This document shows positions 27,416 through 37,192 of a stretch of DNA of 64,000 nt, in pieces. The notes under the pieces are model-generated. The model was not told the DNA's origin. It searched no databases and saw nothing but the letters and a program-made list of their open reading frames with translations. Position 1 is the first letter of the stretch, and each line of letters begins with the position of its first letter. Both the position numbers and the translations under genes were made by a program. Where the stretch lies: positions 37,605-101,604 of the forward strand of contig NZ_AUMK01000017.1 of the NCBI RefSeq assembly GCF_000430645.1. The letters are read 5' to 3'. The DNA is from Aquimarina latercula DSM 2041. Its GTDB lineage: Bacteria; Bacteroidota; Bacteroidia; Flavobacteriales; Flavobacteriaceae.

Positions 27416-28193
27416 ATTCTTTTACATTATACTTTTTCTTAAACAATTCTACTTGCATTATTAAAAATTCTAAAACTTTTAAATCATCATTTGTTTTAAG
27501 AACAGTTTTTAAACTTTTCTCTTCATTTAAAAAATCCAAAAAATTATAAAATTCTGTTTCGGGTATTTCCAATTCTTTTATAAAAAACTCTTCTTTATAA
27601 AAATCTGTTATTTGGGCTTTAGATTCAATCTGTTTCGATTTATTTCTAAAAGCTCCGGATATTAGATTAATTAATATTCCTATATCAATCGATACCGAAG
27701 CTTGGCTACTTCCCTGTCCTAAAGCGATATTTTTTACTGGTGATTGGGCATCATCTTGCCAAACAATCCTCATTTTCTTGATCTGAGCTGCATTCCACAA
27801 TGGTAATCTATCCTCGTATGTTGGTATTTCTTGGATGTCCTTTTGTATATCTCCAGATAAAATATACTCTGATATTCTTACTTCATCTAATTCATTAACC
27901 TCTGGTTCTAAGAAAACCGTAAAATTATCCGATTGTAAATCTTCTTTAGTAATTACAAGCTTTTCTAATTGGAATTGAATTGATGAAAACACAACTTGAT
28001 CTCCTGGTTCTGCCTCTATTTTAAAATATCCTAATGCATTACTAATAGTACCTATCTCTTTGGTAAGATTGACAATATTAACTGCTTCTAATTCTAATGT
28101 TTTTACAACAATTCTTCCTTCTAACCAAGAGTTATTCTGGCCAAAACTTAATAAAGAGATCAAAAAAAAGAGGTGGAAAATATTTTTTTGCAT
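27414..28193 (-). CDS. carboxypeptidase-regulatory-like secreted protein, paralogue of the 28222-29001 product
   Basis: The start is taken at ATG 28193 (MQKNIFHLFFLISLLSFGQ, a signal peptide); the longer frame begins at a TTG. The first roughly 90 mature residues look like a carboxypeptidase-D-regulatory-like beta-sandwich (ILINL-type strands, GTISNALGYFKIEAEPGDQVVFSS), the fold also found at the N-terminus of SusC proteins. A second helical region ends with a YNFLDFLNEE...LKVLEFLIMQ pattern. It is clearly paralogous to the upstream gene (shared NELDEVRISEY, LSGD/E..KDI, EDRLPLWNA). It has no barrel and no transporter partner. Role unknown, possibly periplasmic or outer-membrane-associated. 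Confidence 0.7.
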   Translation of the reverse strand: MQKNIFHLFFLISLLSFGQNNSWLEGRIVVKTLELEAVNIVNLTKEIGTISNALGYFKIEAEPGDQVVFSSIQFQLEKLVITKEDLQSDNFTVFLEPEVNELDEVRISEYILSGDIQKDIQEIPTYEDRLPLWNAAQIKKMRIVWQDDAQSPVKNIALGQGSSQASVSIDIGILINLISGAFRNKSKQIESKAQITDFYKEEFFIKELEIPETEFYNFLDFLNEEKSLKTVLKTNDDLKVLEFLIMQVELFKKKYNVKE

Positions 28194-28221
28194 TTGTTTC
28201 TTCAAATAGTGTAATACATTT

Positions 28222-29001
28222 TCAGTTTTTCTCTTTTCGTAGAATTTTAGTATTAAAATCTTTACTTTGATTAATTAGGTATTCTAATATCCTTAACTCA
28301 TCTCTTGTTTTTAGCACCTCTTTTGTTTCTACTTTTTGATTTAGATAATCTATAAAATTATACACTTCAACTTCAGGTATTTCTAATTCATTCACTAAAA
28401 AATCACCATTATAAAAATCTGACACTTTTGGAATACGAACTACTTTTTTAGGTCTCTTTTTCTTAAAAAGACTAGCAATCATCCTACCTGTAGCTATAAA
28501 ATTAAAAGCGGTAGCATTTTTTCTATGATCAATAGTTGTATTTCTAACAGTTGCAGCACCTTTTTCATGTACAAAAGGAGTAGTATCCAATAGTTTTGCA
28601 TTAAACATTGGTAATTTATCCTCAATTGTTTCAATTTTCTTTATATCCTCCTTAGGCTCTCCTGAAAGATTATACCGAGAAATAGTGACTTCGTCTAATT
28701 CATTTACTTTAACCTCTAATTGTATAGTTAGATTCGCTTTTTTTAGATCTTGTTTAGTAACTATATGTGATTTTTGGTAATGTTGGACTGATGAAAAAAT
28801 GATCGTATCCCCTTTATTGGCTTTTATTTCAAAAAAACCAACTTTATCATTTATTGTTCCTATACCTTGGCTAATATTTATAATATTTACCGACTTCTGA
28901 TGAATCGTATCTGTGAGTATTTTACCTCTTAAAATCTCATTATCTTGAGAAAAGCCAACAGAGCTCACTAAAGAAATAATAACATATAGTTCTTTTCGCA
29001 T
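28222..29001 (-). CDS. carboxypeptidase-regulatory-like secreted protein, paralogue of the 27414-28193 product
   Basis: 259 aa with signal peptide (cleavage after SVGFSQ). It shares the order of the downstream paralogue: regulatory-like beta-sandwich with GIGTINDKVGFFEIKANKGDTIIFSS, then VNELDEVTISRYNLSGEPKEDI, EDKLPMFNAKLL, a basic stretch (FKKKRPKKVVRIPK) and the C-terminal VYNFIDYLNQK...LRILEYLI. The two genes are 28 bp apart and likely cotranscribed, the product of a tandem duplication. Function unknown. Confidence 0.7.
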   Translation of the reverse strand: MRKELYVIISLVSSVGFSQDNEILRGKILTDTIHQKSVNIINISQGIGTINDKVGFFEIKANKGDTIIFSSVQHYQKSHIVTKQDLKKANLTIQLEVKVNELDEVTISRYNLSGEPKEDIKKIETIEDKLPMFNAKLLDTTPFVHEKGAATVRNTTIDHRKNATAFNFIATGRMIASLFKKKRPKKVVRIPKVSDFYNGDFLVNELEIPEVEVYNFIDYLNQKVETKEVLKTRDELRILEYLINQSKDFNTKILRKEKN

Positions 29002-29071
29002 TTTGATTGATTCTATAAAAAAGACTGAGATCTATAAAAACAGTTGCAAGTATTGTTTAAACACCTTAATC

Positions 29072-29734
29072 TTAAAACAGATTAGACACCTTATCCGTTT
29101 TAAGAATTTTTAATCTTGCTATCGTTTTAAGGAAAGCTATTGCAGTAATAAAAGCATCTCCAGAGGCTGTATGTCGATCGCTTTTGGATATTTTTAAGTC
29201 ATCACATAATTCATCTAAACTATAATGAAGATGCTTTCTATGGGTATGATATACGATATGTTTAGTTTTCCGAAAAAGTACTCCAGTATCCAAAAACCTA
29301 TTCTTTAATGTCCCTAACCCATGCCTCTTTAAGGCACTATTTATCATTCTGCGATCAAAATCTGCATGATGTGCAATTAATATAGCGTTTCCTATATATT
29401 TTATGAATAACTCAATTGCTCTGTATTCTAATATCGTATCAAAATTATTATTCTTTCGAATCCCATGAATCTCTACTGTATCAGAATTGAAAACATCTTG
29501 TTCTAGATATAATTCCAATTGATCTGCCACGTCAATTGCAACATTATTAATTGCAACACATCCAATAGATAGAATCCTATCATCCTTATAATCAAAGCCA
29601 GTAGTTTCTGTATCAAATGCAACAAACCTAACCTCATCAATAGTTTTTCTCTGAAAACGATTTTCAAAAAGTGAAAGGTAATTATTCCAGAAATCTGGAA
29701 GCTCTTTATTTCTATTTAGAGACCATAAACTCAT
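29072..29734 (-). CDS. DnaQ-like 3'-5' exonuclease (DEDD fold)
   Basis: About 220 aa with the three exonuclease motifs of the DNA polymerase III epsilon / DnaQ superfamily: FDTETTG (Exo I; Asp41 and Glu43 from the ATG start), HHADFD (Exo II), and HTASGDA (Exo III). There is no polymerase-binding tail, so this is a free-standing exonuclease rather than the replicative proofreading subunit. The start is ATG at 29734; a GTG three bases upstream shares its G with the stop of the preceding gene. The stop and start lie within TAGTGATG, so it is translationally coupled to the DUF294 protein. Confidence 0.85.
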   Translation of the reverse strand: MSLWSLNRNKELPDFWNNYLSLFENRFQRKTIDEVRFVAFDTETTGFDYKDDRILSIGCVAINNVAIDVADQLELYLEQDVFNSDTVEIHGIRKNNNFDTILEYRAIELFIKYIGNAILIAHHADFDRRMINSALKRHGLGTLKNRFLDTGVLFRKTKHIVYHTHRKHLHYSLDELCDDLKISKSDRHTASGDAFITAIAFLKTIARLKILKTDKVSNLF

Positions 29735-29736
29735 CA

Positions 29737-31656
29737 CTACATTAATGTTTTTAACTGAAAACGTACTCTTAACACCTCTTGAATATCCCGTATGGGCTTA
29801 AAACATCTTTTAAGCTTTAGTTTATCACTTTTACTCAATGTATTTAATTTAATAAATCTCCCAGAGTCTTTATGAATTAACCCCTGACGTGTTCTAAACT
29901 TAAGTAGCACTCTAAAGGCCTTTGCACAACTCTCAAAAAGCTCCTTGTTATTTGGTTCTAGTATTGCAAGTTTTTCATACCGAAGTAATGTATTATTAAC
30001 TCCTTTTAAATTATGATATAGTGATAAAATTCTTGCTCCATCGATCAATACCATCATAGCTCTTGTTTTGATATCAAAAGTATCCTTATGTTCTCCATTT
30101 TGTTCAACCAAAAACTGCTTAAAAAAACCTAAAGGCGATGGTTTTTGTAATGCACTAACTCCCAACAATCCTAAAAACCTTTTACTTTTATTAACTCCAT
30201 CAAAAACCACATCAGATAGCTGATTTACCATATATGGATCTCCATATACTAACTGAAAATCAAAGAATATTGATGACAATAAGGTACTTTCTTCCGTTGG
30301 GGTTGTCATCCAATTTCTAAACTGCATTTCCCATTCCATAGCAGACATACACCATCTTGGGTTACTTGCCATCATTTCTGCTGGACAATACTCAAAACCA
30401 ATTGTGTGTAAGTTTTTAGTAATTATTCGCGCTAATTCTAAAAAGTAGCGTTGAGTTGATTCATATATATCTTCGCTAACATCTTCGAATACAATGGCAT
30501 TATCTTGATCAGTTAACAACAACTGTTCTCTTCTTCCTTGACTACCTAAAACTAAAAAACTAAACTTCACTGGTGGTTTTTCTGGCATTTCTTTTAATGA
30601 TAATTCGATTGCTCTAATTACCAATGCATCATTAACTTCTGAAATAAGATTTAAGATATGTAATGTTGGAATATCTTGTTCTAAATATGTTTTTAACAAT
30701 CTTTCTAACTGCTTCCTAATATATCTAAGTCGTTGTATTTTTTTAGCTCTCTTAATCTCCTTAATCAATACGGAAGGATTATTTCCAAAAGACACTAACA
30801 AATCATGATTAGAAAAAACGCCAACTAGCTTTGAACTGCGAGTTCCATCCTTAGTTATACAAAGATGACTAATATTATTTTTGATTAACGCAATTTGTGC
30901 TTCTGCTACGGTCAACTTTTTAGCATATGTTTTAACTGGAGTATTCATAATATCTGTAACCATTGCGGTAGCCGGAAACAAACCTGTAGCTACTTTTGCT
31001 CTAAGATCACTATCAGTTACGATACCTATTGGGTATTTATTTTCATCCGCAACGACTACTGCATCTACTTTACGTTTGTTCATTTCTAAAGCAATATCCT
31101 TTACAATAGTAGATGAATTACATGTTAGTGGTTTTTTGCGATAAGAAATTGTCCTCAAAGTAGAAAGATCATTTGCCGTATCAATGGATATCGTATTATC
31201 TATTCTTTTCCCCTTTTCTGTCTCCGTATAATAGTTTCTCGCATGGGTTGCAAATGTTTCTAGCAGAAACGTATTTACGTCTTTATTCTGATCAATAAAG
31301 GGTTTGAAAACTGATGATGGAATTGCATACACTATAGACTCTTCATTGGCTAAAGAGGCCATTCTATAATTCTTTTTAATAATCATGATACGAAGCCCAA
31401 AAAGATCTCCGGTATCACATATATCTACTAAATCCTTTTCGTTTCCAATGTTTCTGTATAATCCAATTGCTCCCTCTCTTACTATATAAAATTCATCGTG
31501 GCACTTTTCACCTTGATTAAACACATACTCTCCCTTCTCTAAATACAATACTCGAATCTGACCAGAAATCATTAATAATTCTTCCTTTCTCAACATATTG
31601 AAAGGTGGAAACTGTTTCAAAAAATCCTGAATTCGTTCTGCAATTGTATTTTTCAT
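29737..31656 (-). CDS. cNMP-binding / CBS / DUF294 nucleotidyltransferase-like protein
   Basis: 639 aa in four parts: an N-terminal cyclic-nucleotide-binding-type domain (about 10-130), a CBS pair (about 165-290), a DUF294 nucleotidyltransferase-like domain (about 315-450, GSQGRREQLLLTDQDNAIVF with the GS...D.D metal-binding pattern), and a helical C-terminal domain (about 470-635). The domains match the putative signal-transduction nucleotidyltransferases related to GlnE/GlnD. To my knowledge such proteins are often encoded beside a DnaQ-like exonuclease, as here. The order (sensor, energy-sensing CBS, transferase) suggests a signal-controlled enzyme, but the reaction is not established. Substrate unknown. 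Confidence 0.85.
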   Translation of the reverse strand: MKNTIAERIQDFLKQFPPFNMLRKEELLMISGQIRVLYLEKGEYVFNQGEKCHDEFYIVREGAIGLYRNIGNEKDLVDICDTGDLFGLRIMIIKKNYRMASLANEESIVYAIPSSVFKPFIDQNKDVNTFLLETFATHARNYYTETEKGKRIDNTISIDTANDLSTLRTISYRKKPLTCNSSTIVKDIALEMNKRKVDAVVVADENKYPIGIVTDSDLRAKVATGLFPATAMVTDIMNTPVKTYAKKLTVAEAQIALIKNNISHLCITKDGTRSSKLVGVFSNHDLLVSFGNNPSVLIKEIKRAKKIQRLRYIRKQLERLLKTYLEQDIPTLHILNLISEVNDALVIRAIELSLKEMPEKPPVKFSFLVLGSQGRREQLLLTDQDNAIVFEDVSEDIYESTQRYFLELARIITKNLHTIGFEYCPAEMMASNPRWCMSAMEWEMQFRNWMTTPTEESTLLSSIFFDFQLVYGDPYMVNQLSDVVFDGVNKSKRFLGLLGVSALQKPSPLGFFKQFLVEQNGEHKDTFDIKTRAMMVLIDGARILSLYHNLKGVNNTLLRYEKLAILEPNNKELFESCAKAFRVLLKFRTRQGLIHKDSGRFIKLNTLSKSDKLKLKRCFKPIRDIQEVLRVRFQLKTLM

Positions 31657-31672
31657 GAAGATATCATTAGTA

Positions 31673-32122
31673 TCAATTTAAATTACGTTTTTCAATAAAA
31701 AAGCGTTTAAGTATTTCACTACACTCTTCTTCTAATACACCCCCTGTCATTTTGGTTTTAGGATGTAATTTTGTCCCCATGTTTATACACCCGCGTTGTT
31801 CATCCCTTGCTCCGTATACTATTTTACCGATCTGACTCCAAAACAAGGCACCGGCGCACATTTGACATGGTTCTATTGTCACATACAACGTACATTCTTT
31901 TAAATACTTCCCACCTAAAAAATTTGCAGCTGCCGTAATAGCTTGCATTTCGGCATGAGCCGTTACATCATTTAATAGCTCTGTTAAGTTATGTGCTCTA
32001 GCAATAATTCTATCAGAAACTACTATCACCGCTCCTATAGGTATTTCTCCTTTCTCATAGGCCAATTCGGCTTCCTGAAGTGCCTTTCTCATAAAATGTG
32101 AGTCGTCGTATGGATCAAACAT
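31673..32122 (-). CDS. tadA: tRNA-specific adenosine deaminase (nucleoside deaminase)
   Basis: 149 aa with the zinc-dependent cytidine-deaminase-fold motifs HAE (His56, catalytic Glu58) and PCQMC (Cys86, Cys89). The N-terminal FMRKALQEAELAY and the VYGARDEQRG segment match TadA, which converts A34 to inosine in tRNA-Arg. Guanine or cytosine deaminases share the fold and cannot be wholly excluded. It lies 16 bp upstream of the DUF294 gene on the same strand and divergent from dxs. Confidence 0.85.
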   Translation of the reverse strand: MFDPYDDSHFMRKALQEAELAYEKGEIPIGAVIVVSDRIIARAHNLTELLNDVTAHAEMQAITAAANFLGGKYLKECTLYVTIEPCQMCAGALFWSQIGKIVYGARDEQRGCINMGTKLHPKTKMTGGVLEEECSEILKRFFIEKRNLN

Positions 32123-32281
32123 AAATTTATTTTAATTTAAAGTAAAACTAATAAATATAATCCTTCTTATTTTCAATGTATTCAGCTTTATAAGAAACTA
32201 TCTCAATTAATTTTATGAGATCTCATTAGAATTACCAATTAGAGACTGTTACAGCTCATTTCAAAATAGTACTTTTACTGA

Positions 32282-34060
32282 ATGAAAGACACACTACTTT
32301 CGCATATTGAATATCCAGAAGATCTCCGTAAACTATCAGTTAATCAATTACCAGATTTAGCGAAAGAGTTACGAAACTTTGTGATTAATATAGTAGCCAG
32401 TAAAGAAGGACATTTAGGTGCTAGTTTAGGTGTTATAGAGCTTACCATTGCTTTACATTACATTTTTGATACTCCAAATGATTTATTAGTCTGGGATGTT
32501 GGGCATCAAGCATATCCTCATAAGATACTTACAGGAAGGAAAAGTTTATTTCATACCAATCGACAATTAAACGGTATTAGTGGATTTCCTAAACGAAGTG
32601 AAAGTGAATATGATACTTTTGGTGTTGGACATTCTTCTACTTCTATTTCTGCCACTTTGGGAATGGCTATTGCCTCAAAACTGAAAGGCAATAGTGCCAA
32701 ACAACATATTGCGGTGATTGGAGATGCTTCTATCGCCAGTGGAATGGCTTTTGAAGGATTAAATCACGCAGGAGTCACTGATGCCAATATGCTAATTATT
32801 TTAAACGATAATTCAATTGGAATTGACCCGAGTGTAGGAGCTTTAAAAGAATACTTAACCAAAGCCAAAGTTGGTTACAAACCTAAAACCGATAATATTA
32901 TTGAAGCCTTGAATTTTAAATACTTTGGCCCAATAAATGGACATGATTTACCAACTTTATTAAAAACACTCGAAAAATTAAAGACTATAAAAGGTCCAAA
33001 ACTCTTACACATTATAACTACTAAGGGAAAAGGGCTTAAACAAGCAGAAGAAAACCAGGTTACTTATCACGCACCCGGAAAGTTTGATGCGCATACGGGA
33101 GAATTAATTCCTAAAAAAAATATTCAACAACCTCCTAAATTTCAAGATGTATTTGGGTATACTATTCTAGAACTGGCTAGAAAAAACGAAAAGATCATTG
33201 GGATAACACCCGCAATGCCAACCGGTAGTTCTTTAAAATATATGATGCAAGAAATGCCAGATAGAGCATTTGATGTTGGTATTGCCGAACAACATGCAAT
33301 CACGTTAGCTGCTGGAATGGCAACGCAAGGATTAATACCTTTCTGTACCATCTATTCTACATTTTTACAGCGTGCTTATGATCAATTAATCCATGATGTA
33401 GCATTACAGAATCTACCTGTAATTTTCTGTATTGATCGCGCTGGGTTAGTTGGAGCAGATGGTGCAACACACCACGGTGTTTTTGATATTGCATATCTGA
33501 ACTGTATTCCTAATATGATTATAGCAGCACCGGCGAATGAAATTGAGTTAAGAAACCTTATTTATACGAGTACATTAGGGTTAAAAAATCCAATAGCAAT
33601 TAGATATCCTAGAGGTAGAGGAAAAATAATAGATTGGAAAGTTCCTATGACAGAAATTTCAATAGGAAAAGGAAAGTGTTTAAGAAATGAAATTTCGAAA
33701 ATAGCTATCTTATCGACAGGAACAATAGCGAATAACATTATAGATGCGTTAAAACACATCGACAAAACAATAAGTCACTACCATTTTTGCTTTATAAAAC
33801 CTTTAGATTCTGAATTATTAAAAGAAATACTACAAAAACATACTACTGTTATAACGGTAGAAGATGGTGTTATCAAAGGAGGTTTTGGAAGTACTATTAT
33901 AGATTTTGCGAATCATCATAATTTTCAAAACAGGATAATCACCCTTGGAGTACCGGATCACTTTATACATCAAGGAACTACAGAAGAATTACAAGAAATT
34001 TGTGGTATTTCTGTAGAAAAGATAAAAGAGACTATTTTTAAAAATATGCCTGACAAGTAA
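32282..34060 (+). CDS. dxs: 1-deoxy-D-xylulose-5-phosphate synthase
   Basis: 592 aa. It condenses pyruvate and glyceraldehyde 3-phosphate, the first step of the MEP isoprenoid pathway, using thiamine diphosphate. Visible are the WDVGHQAYPHKILTGR block, the ThDP motif GDASIASGMAFEGLNHAG with NDNSIGIDPSVG, and the pyrimidine-domain segment DVGIAEQHAITLAAGMA with its catalytic Glu. The YSTFLQRAYDQLIHDVA, DRAGLVGADGATHHG and RYPRGRG blocks complete the family signature. The product also feeds thiamine and pyridoxal synthesis. Monocistronic, with a terminator directly after the stop; it is divergent from tadA. Confidence 0.96.
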   Translation: MKDTLLSHIEYPEDLRKLSVNQLPDLAKELRNFVINIVASKEGHLGASLGVIELTIALHYIFDTPNDLLVWDVGHQAYPHKILTGRKSLFHTNRQLNGISGFPKRSESEYDTFGVGHSSTSISATLGMAIASKLKGNSAKQHIAVIGDASIASGMAFEGLNHAGVTDANMLIILNDNSIGIDPSVGALKEYLTKAKVGYKPKTDNIIEALNFKYFGPINGHDLPTLLKTLEKLKTIKGPKLLHIITTKGKGLKQAEENQVTYHAPGKFDAHTGELIPKKNIQQPPKFQDVFGYTILELARKNEKIIGITPAMPTGSSLKYMMQEMPDRAFDVGIAEQHAITLAAGMATQGLIPFCTIYSTFLQRAYDQLIHDVALQNLPVIFCIDRAGLVGADGATHHGVFDIAYLNCIPNMIIAAPANEIELRNLIYTSTLGLKNPIAIRYPRGRGKIIDWKVPMTEISIGKGKCLRNEISKIAILSTGTIANNIIDALKHIDKTISHYHFCFIKPLDSELLKEILQKHTTVITVEDGVIKGGFGSTIIDFANHHNFQNRIITLGVPDHFIHQGTTEELQEICGISVEKIKETIFKNMPDK

Positions 34061-34094
34061 AAAGAGGCTATTTTTATAAAACAGCCTCTTTTAT
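34060..34094 (+). terminator. terminator of dxs
   Basis: AAAAGAGGCT/AGCCTCTTTT stem (34060-34069, 34083-34092) with an AT-rich 13-nt loop. The A and T flanks allow use from both directions, including the convergent M36 peptidase gene. Confidence 0.8.
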
Positions 34095-34109
34095 GTTTAT
34101 TTATAGAAT

Positions 34110-36746
34110 CTATTCTATTATAATTTTAGAAGTAGAAATTCCTTCTCCATTCTCAGCTTCAATTCTTAACAGATAGATTCCTGATCTAAGACCCGTTTCT
34201 ACTCTATAAAGATTTGTAAGACTTACCCTTTCTTTATATACTATTCTACCATTCATATCAAAAATATAAATATTACTATCCCCTAAGCTTTCAGAAACTC
34301 TAATATTAAATATTCCTCGCGAAGGATTAGGCTCTATCTTAAAAATGCTTTCATTAAAACTATCAACACTCAATGTAGAGCAATCTAACTCACTTGATGG
34401 AGGAAGATTGAATGCAGCAATCTGATCAAAACGATCATCAGTAGAACCTTCCAAAGCTCCATAACCAACTCCTCTTCTTGCAAAGACATCCCAAATAACA
34501 CATTTATTTGCTTCGTTATTAGGAAGCAATTCTGCTGCTGCAAGGATACCATCTCTTCCACTCACAAATCCAGGGTTACAAGCTTGAAGTTTTAATCCGT
34601 CAATTACTAATTGCATTGCTAAGTTATTACCTCCTGTGCCATTATATAAATCAGGGTCAAAACCATCTCTTTCAATAAAAGCCCAAGTCATATCCCATAA
34701 AATAGATGCCCAAATTGAACCTATCCCATGAGGCTGCGAAAAATCTTGATCATCTTTAACATTATCGTAAGTAACAGGGTTAACATTCATATCTGTACTA
34801 TAAGGAAACGGTCGAATCCCAGCACCTGAAGTAGGCTGTCCCGTAGCATAAGTACCTATACCTCTGCTATCTGTTCCATTATCACCAGATTCGATAGTCA
34901 TCATCAATGCAAACCAATCTGACCATCCTTCCCCCATTTGTTCTGCATTACCTAAACAACCCGCAGCAGATGGACCTCCAGCAAGTCTATTTGAAATACC
35001 ATGACCATATTCATGAATCACGATACCATTATCAAAAGAACCATCTTCGGCAATTATATTTTTTCCAGCATCTGAAAGACTAACATTAACGGGAATTAAA
35101 CTACTTTTTATAGCATTAATAATATCTTCTCCATCTGTCATATTAATCATTACAGCAGGAATAGTTATCGCATTATTTTCCCCTCCCATTGGGATAGGAT
35201 CTCCTCCCACATTATTAACTACTAATACCGCAAGAGCACCCGCTTGCTGACATCGAAATACTTTATCAGTAAAATTACACTCACCTCTTCTAACAACCGC
35301 AATTTTACCATCTAAATCAGAACTATTTATAAGTTCAGAGCAAATATCATTTTCATCTATTGTAGCATCGTCATCTACCGCTAAAGCTAAGTCAGCTGTT
35401 ATTGCATCGGGAGCACTTGGGGCATCTACATGCCCAGGATCAAAACTGTTATCTGATACAGGGTATCCTCCTGACAAAGAAGTATTATTAACATTAAAAA
35501 CCTGAACATCAGAACTAGCCTGGGGATTCCATAAAAACATTGACATTTTAGGGTTAGCACCGTCTGGTGGTGTCCCAAATGTAGCATTATTAGTCCCTGA
35601 TCCATCAATAGCATCAGCAGAAACTTCATCACCACCAAAACCTCCTTTTCCATAATTATTAAATTGAAAATTTCCAGAGGTTTCATCAAAACCATACTGA
35701 TACCATACATCATGAACTACATTATTTGCATAAAACAAATTAGTGATAGATGCATCTTCATTATCCGCTACTAAGGCACCATCTAAATAGGGATAATCAA
35801 AAATTAGACCTCCTCCTCCATCAGGCATGTATCCAATTCCATCATTGCCATCAAAATCCTCAGAAGCAATTACATTATTACCCCTTGTAGTATTAAACTC
35901 TGCACCTTCTACTCCATCGGTATCATGCCAACCAAAAGGCGAAGCATTATCATCCTCTTGACCAGATATTAATTGTCTATCACCATGATTAGGACTTTCA
36001 ACGGAAGGAATTGGAAATACATTATATACCGGGGTATCCATAGGCAACACAACAGGAACTTGCAATTCAGATTCCAATAAAGAATTACTTCCAGTAATTA
36101 AATTTTCATTATGAACATGAGTATTAAAAGAACACTTAACTATCCAATCATTTTGACTTAATAAGTTACCGTCCTCAGCATTTAATCTAATACTATACCA
36201 GTTCTTTCCATCCTTAGTATGAATACTCAAATCCCAGCAAAGAAAAAGTCTTTCTTCTTTCAATTCATAAACCAAATTTACGGGTATTTCATCCATAGAA
36301 ATATTACTTCTAGTGACTACAAACGAATTTTCTTCAGAAGATTTTTTTTGAAGTATTCTCACATCTTTAAGACCTTCTAAACCTAAAATTCTTGCTGCAT
36401 ATACAACAGCATCCTCTGCAGATAACAAAGGTGTTACTGTATTTATTTTGTCCGAAATATCCTTTACATAATTGCCCTGAAAAGAAACTACCTTTCCATT
36501 CTTAATTGCAAAACTACCAATTGCATTTTTTATAGGAATTCCCTTATATTGCTGTATAACGTAAGTTGTACTCACATTCATACTTTTAGAAAAAGATTCT
36601 GATTGAATACTAAGACTATTTATATCTTTTGTACTAATTCCTGAATCTAATAGATAATCTTTAATAATGTCCATTTTCTCTGTTTGAGAAAATCCAAGAT
36701 TAAGCCCAAATACAAGTATTAAAAGTTTAAAATAAATTTGTTTCAT
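34110..36746 (-). CDS. secreted M36 (fungalysin-type) metallopeptidase with PA insert and T9SS tail
   Basis: 878 aa: signal peptide (about 1-20), an FTP-type propeptide (about 25-200), then a catalytic domain with the zinc motif HEYGH (residues 578-582) followed by GISNRLAGG. A protease-associated (PA) domain (about 465-550, CNFTDKVFRCQQAGALAVLVVNN) lies inside the region before it. The C-terminal roughly 75 residues (IEPNPSRGIFNIRV ... GIYLLRIE ... IIIE) are a T9SS sorting domain. The enzyme should degrade proteins outside the cell after removal of the inhibitory propeptide. The gene is monocistronic and large non-coding DNA lies upstream. Confidence 0.92.
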   Translation of the reverse strand: MKQIYFKLLILVFGLNLGFSQTEKMDIIKDYLLDSGISTKDINSLSIQSESFSKSMNVSTTYVIQQYKGIPIKNAIGSFAIKNGKVVSFQGNYVKDISDKINTVTPLLSAEDAVVYAARILGLEGLKDVRILQKKSSEENSFVVTRSNISMDEIPVNLVYELKEERLFLCWDLSIHTKDGKNWYSIRLNAEDGNLLSQNDWIVKCSFNTHVHNENLITGSNSLLESELQVPVVLPMDTPVYNVFPIPSVESPNHGDRQLISGQEDDNASPFGWHDTDGVEGAEFNTTRGNNVIASEDFDGNDGIGYMPDGGGGLIFDYPYLDGALVADNEDASITNLFYANNVVHDVWYQYGFDETSGNFQFNNYGKGGFGGDEVSADAIDGSGTNNATFGTPPDGANPKMSMFLWNPQASSDVQVFNVNNTSLSGGYPVSDNSFDPGHVDAPSAPDAITADLALAVDDDATIDENDICSELINSSDLDGKIAVVRRGECNFTDKVFRCQQAGALAVLVVNNVGGDPIPMGGENNAITIPAVMINMTDGEDIINAIKSSLIPVNVSLSDAGKNIIAEDGSFDNGIVIHEYGHGISNRLAGGPSAAGCLGNAEQMGEGWSDWFALMMTIESGDNGTDSRGIGTYATGQPTSGAGIRPFPYSTDMNVNPVTYDNVKDDQDFSQPHGIGSIWASILWDMTWAFIERDGFDPDLYNGTGGNNLAMQLVIDGLKLQACNPGFVSGRDGILAAAELLPNNEANKCVIWDVFARRGVGYGALEGSTDDRFDQIAAFNLPPSSELDCSTLSVDSFNESIFKIEPNPSRGIFNIRVSESLGDSNIYIFDMNGRIVYKERVSLTNLYRVETGLRSGIYLLRIEAENGEGISTSKIIIE

Positions 36747-37192
36747 TGTTTAATTAAATTGAGTTTGTGAAATTGATAAAAGGATTATATTATAAATACG
36801 AGAACTAAATATTTCCCTAATAAGCTGTTCCACAAAAATAATTAATAAGTTGTCTCTCGCAAGAACAAACTAAAAAGAATACATCATCAATCCTTCGATC
36901 TTTTAAAATTTCAACAAGTAACTTCTATCTTGGAGCCTCGCGAGATAGTTCATGACATTAATAAATCTACAAGCTAATCCTTACAAATTATTACTCGTTA
37001 ATAAGTGTTTTTAAAATTTAATGGTAACATTTTTACAATTTTATGAACTACTTAATAAAATGATGTATTAATTAAACAAAAAGTAAGTTTATTCCTTCTT
37101 TTTTTTAAAATAAAAAATTCACTTAATTGTTTTACACCCTAAAAAAATGTTAATTCGTCAAAATTTTTAAAATTAAACTAAAAGTATTACTA
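36747..37192. other. 446-bp AT-rich gap between divergent genes
   Basis: Holds the upstream regions of the M36 peptidase and the lipocalin-like lipoprotein. No ORF of note, no tRNA and no clear terminator. A TCTCGC (about 36854) and a GCGAGA (about 36943) could pair at long distance but I do not regard this as supported. Confidence 0.4.

Noticed and set aside
36854..36950. Distant TCTCGC and GCGAGA pairing in the 446-bp gap
   Set aside because: Short arms far apart with no flanking support; may be chance.
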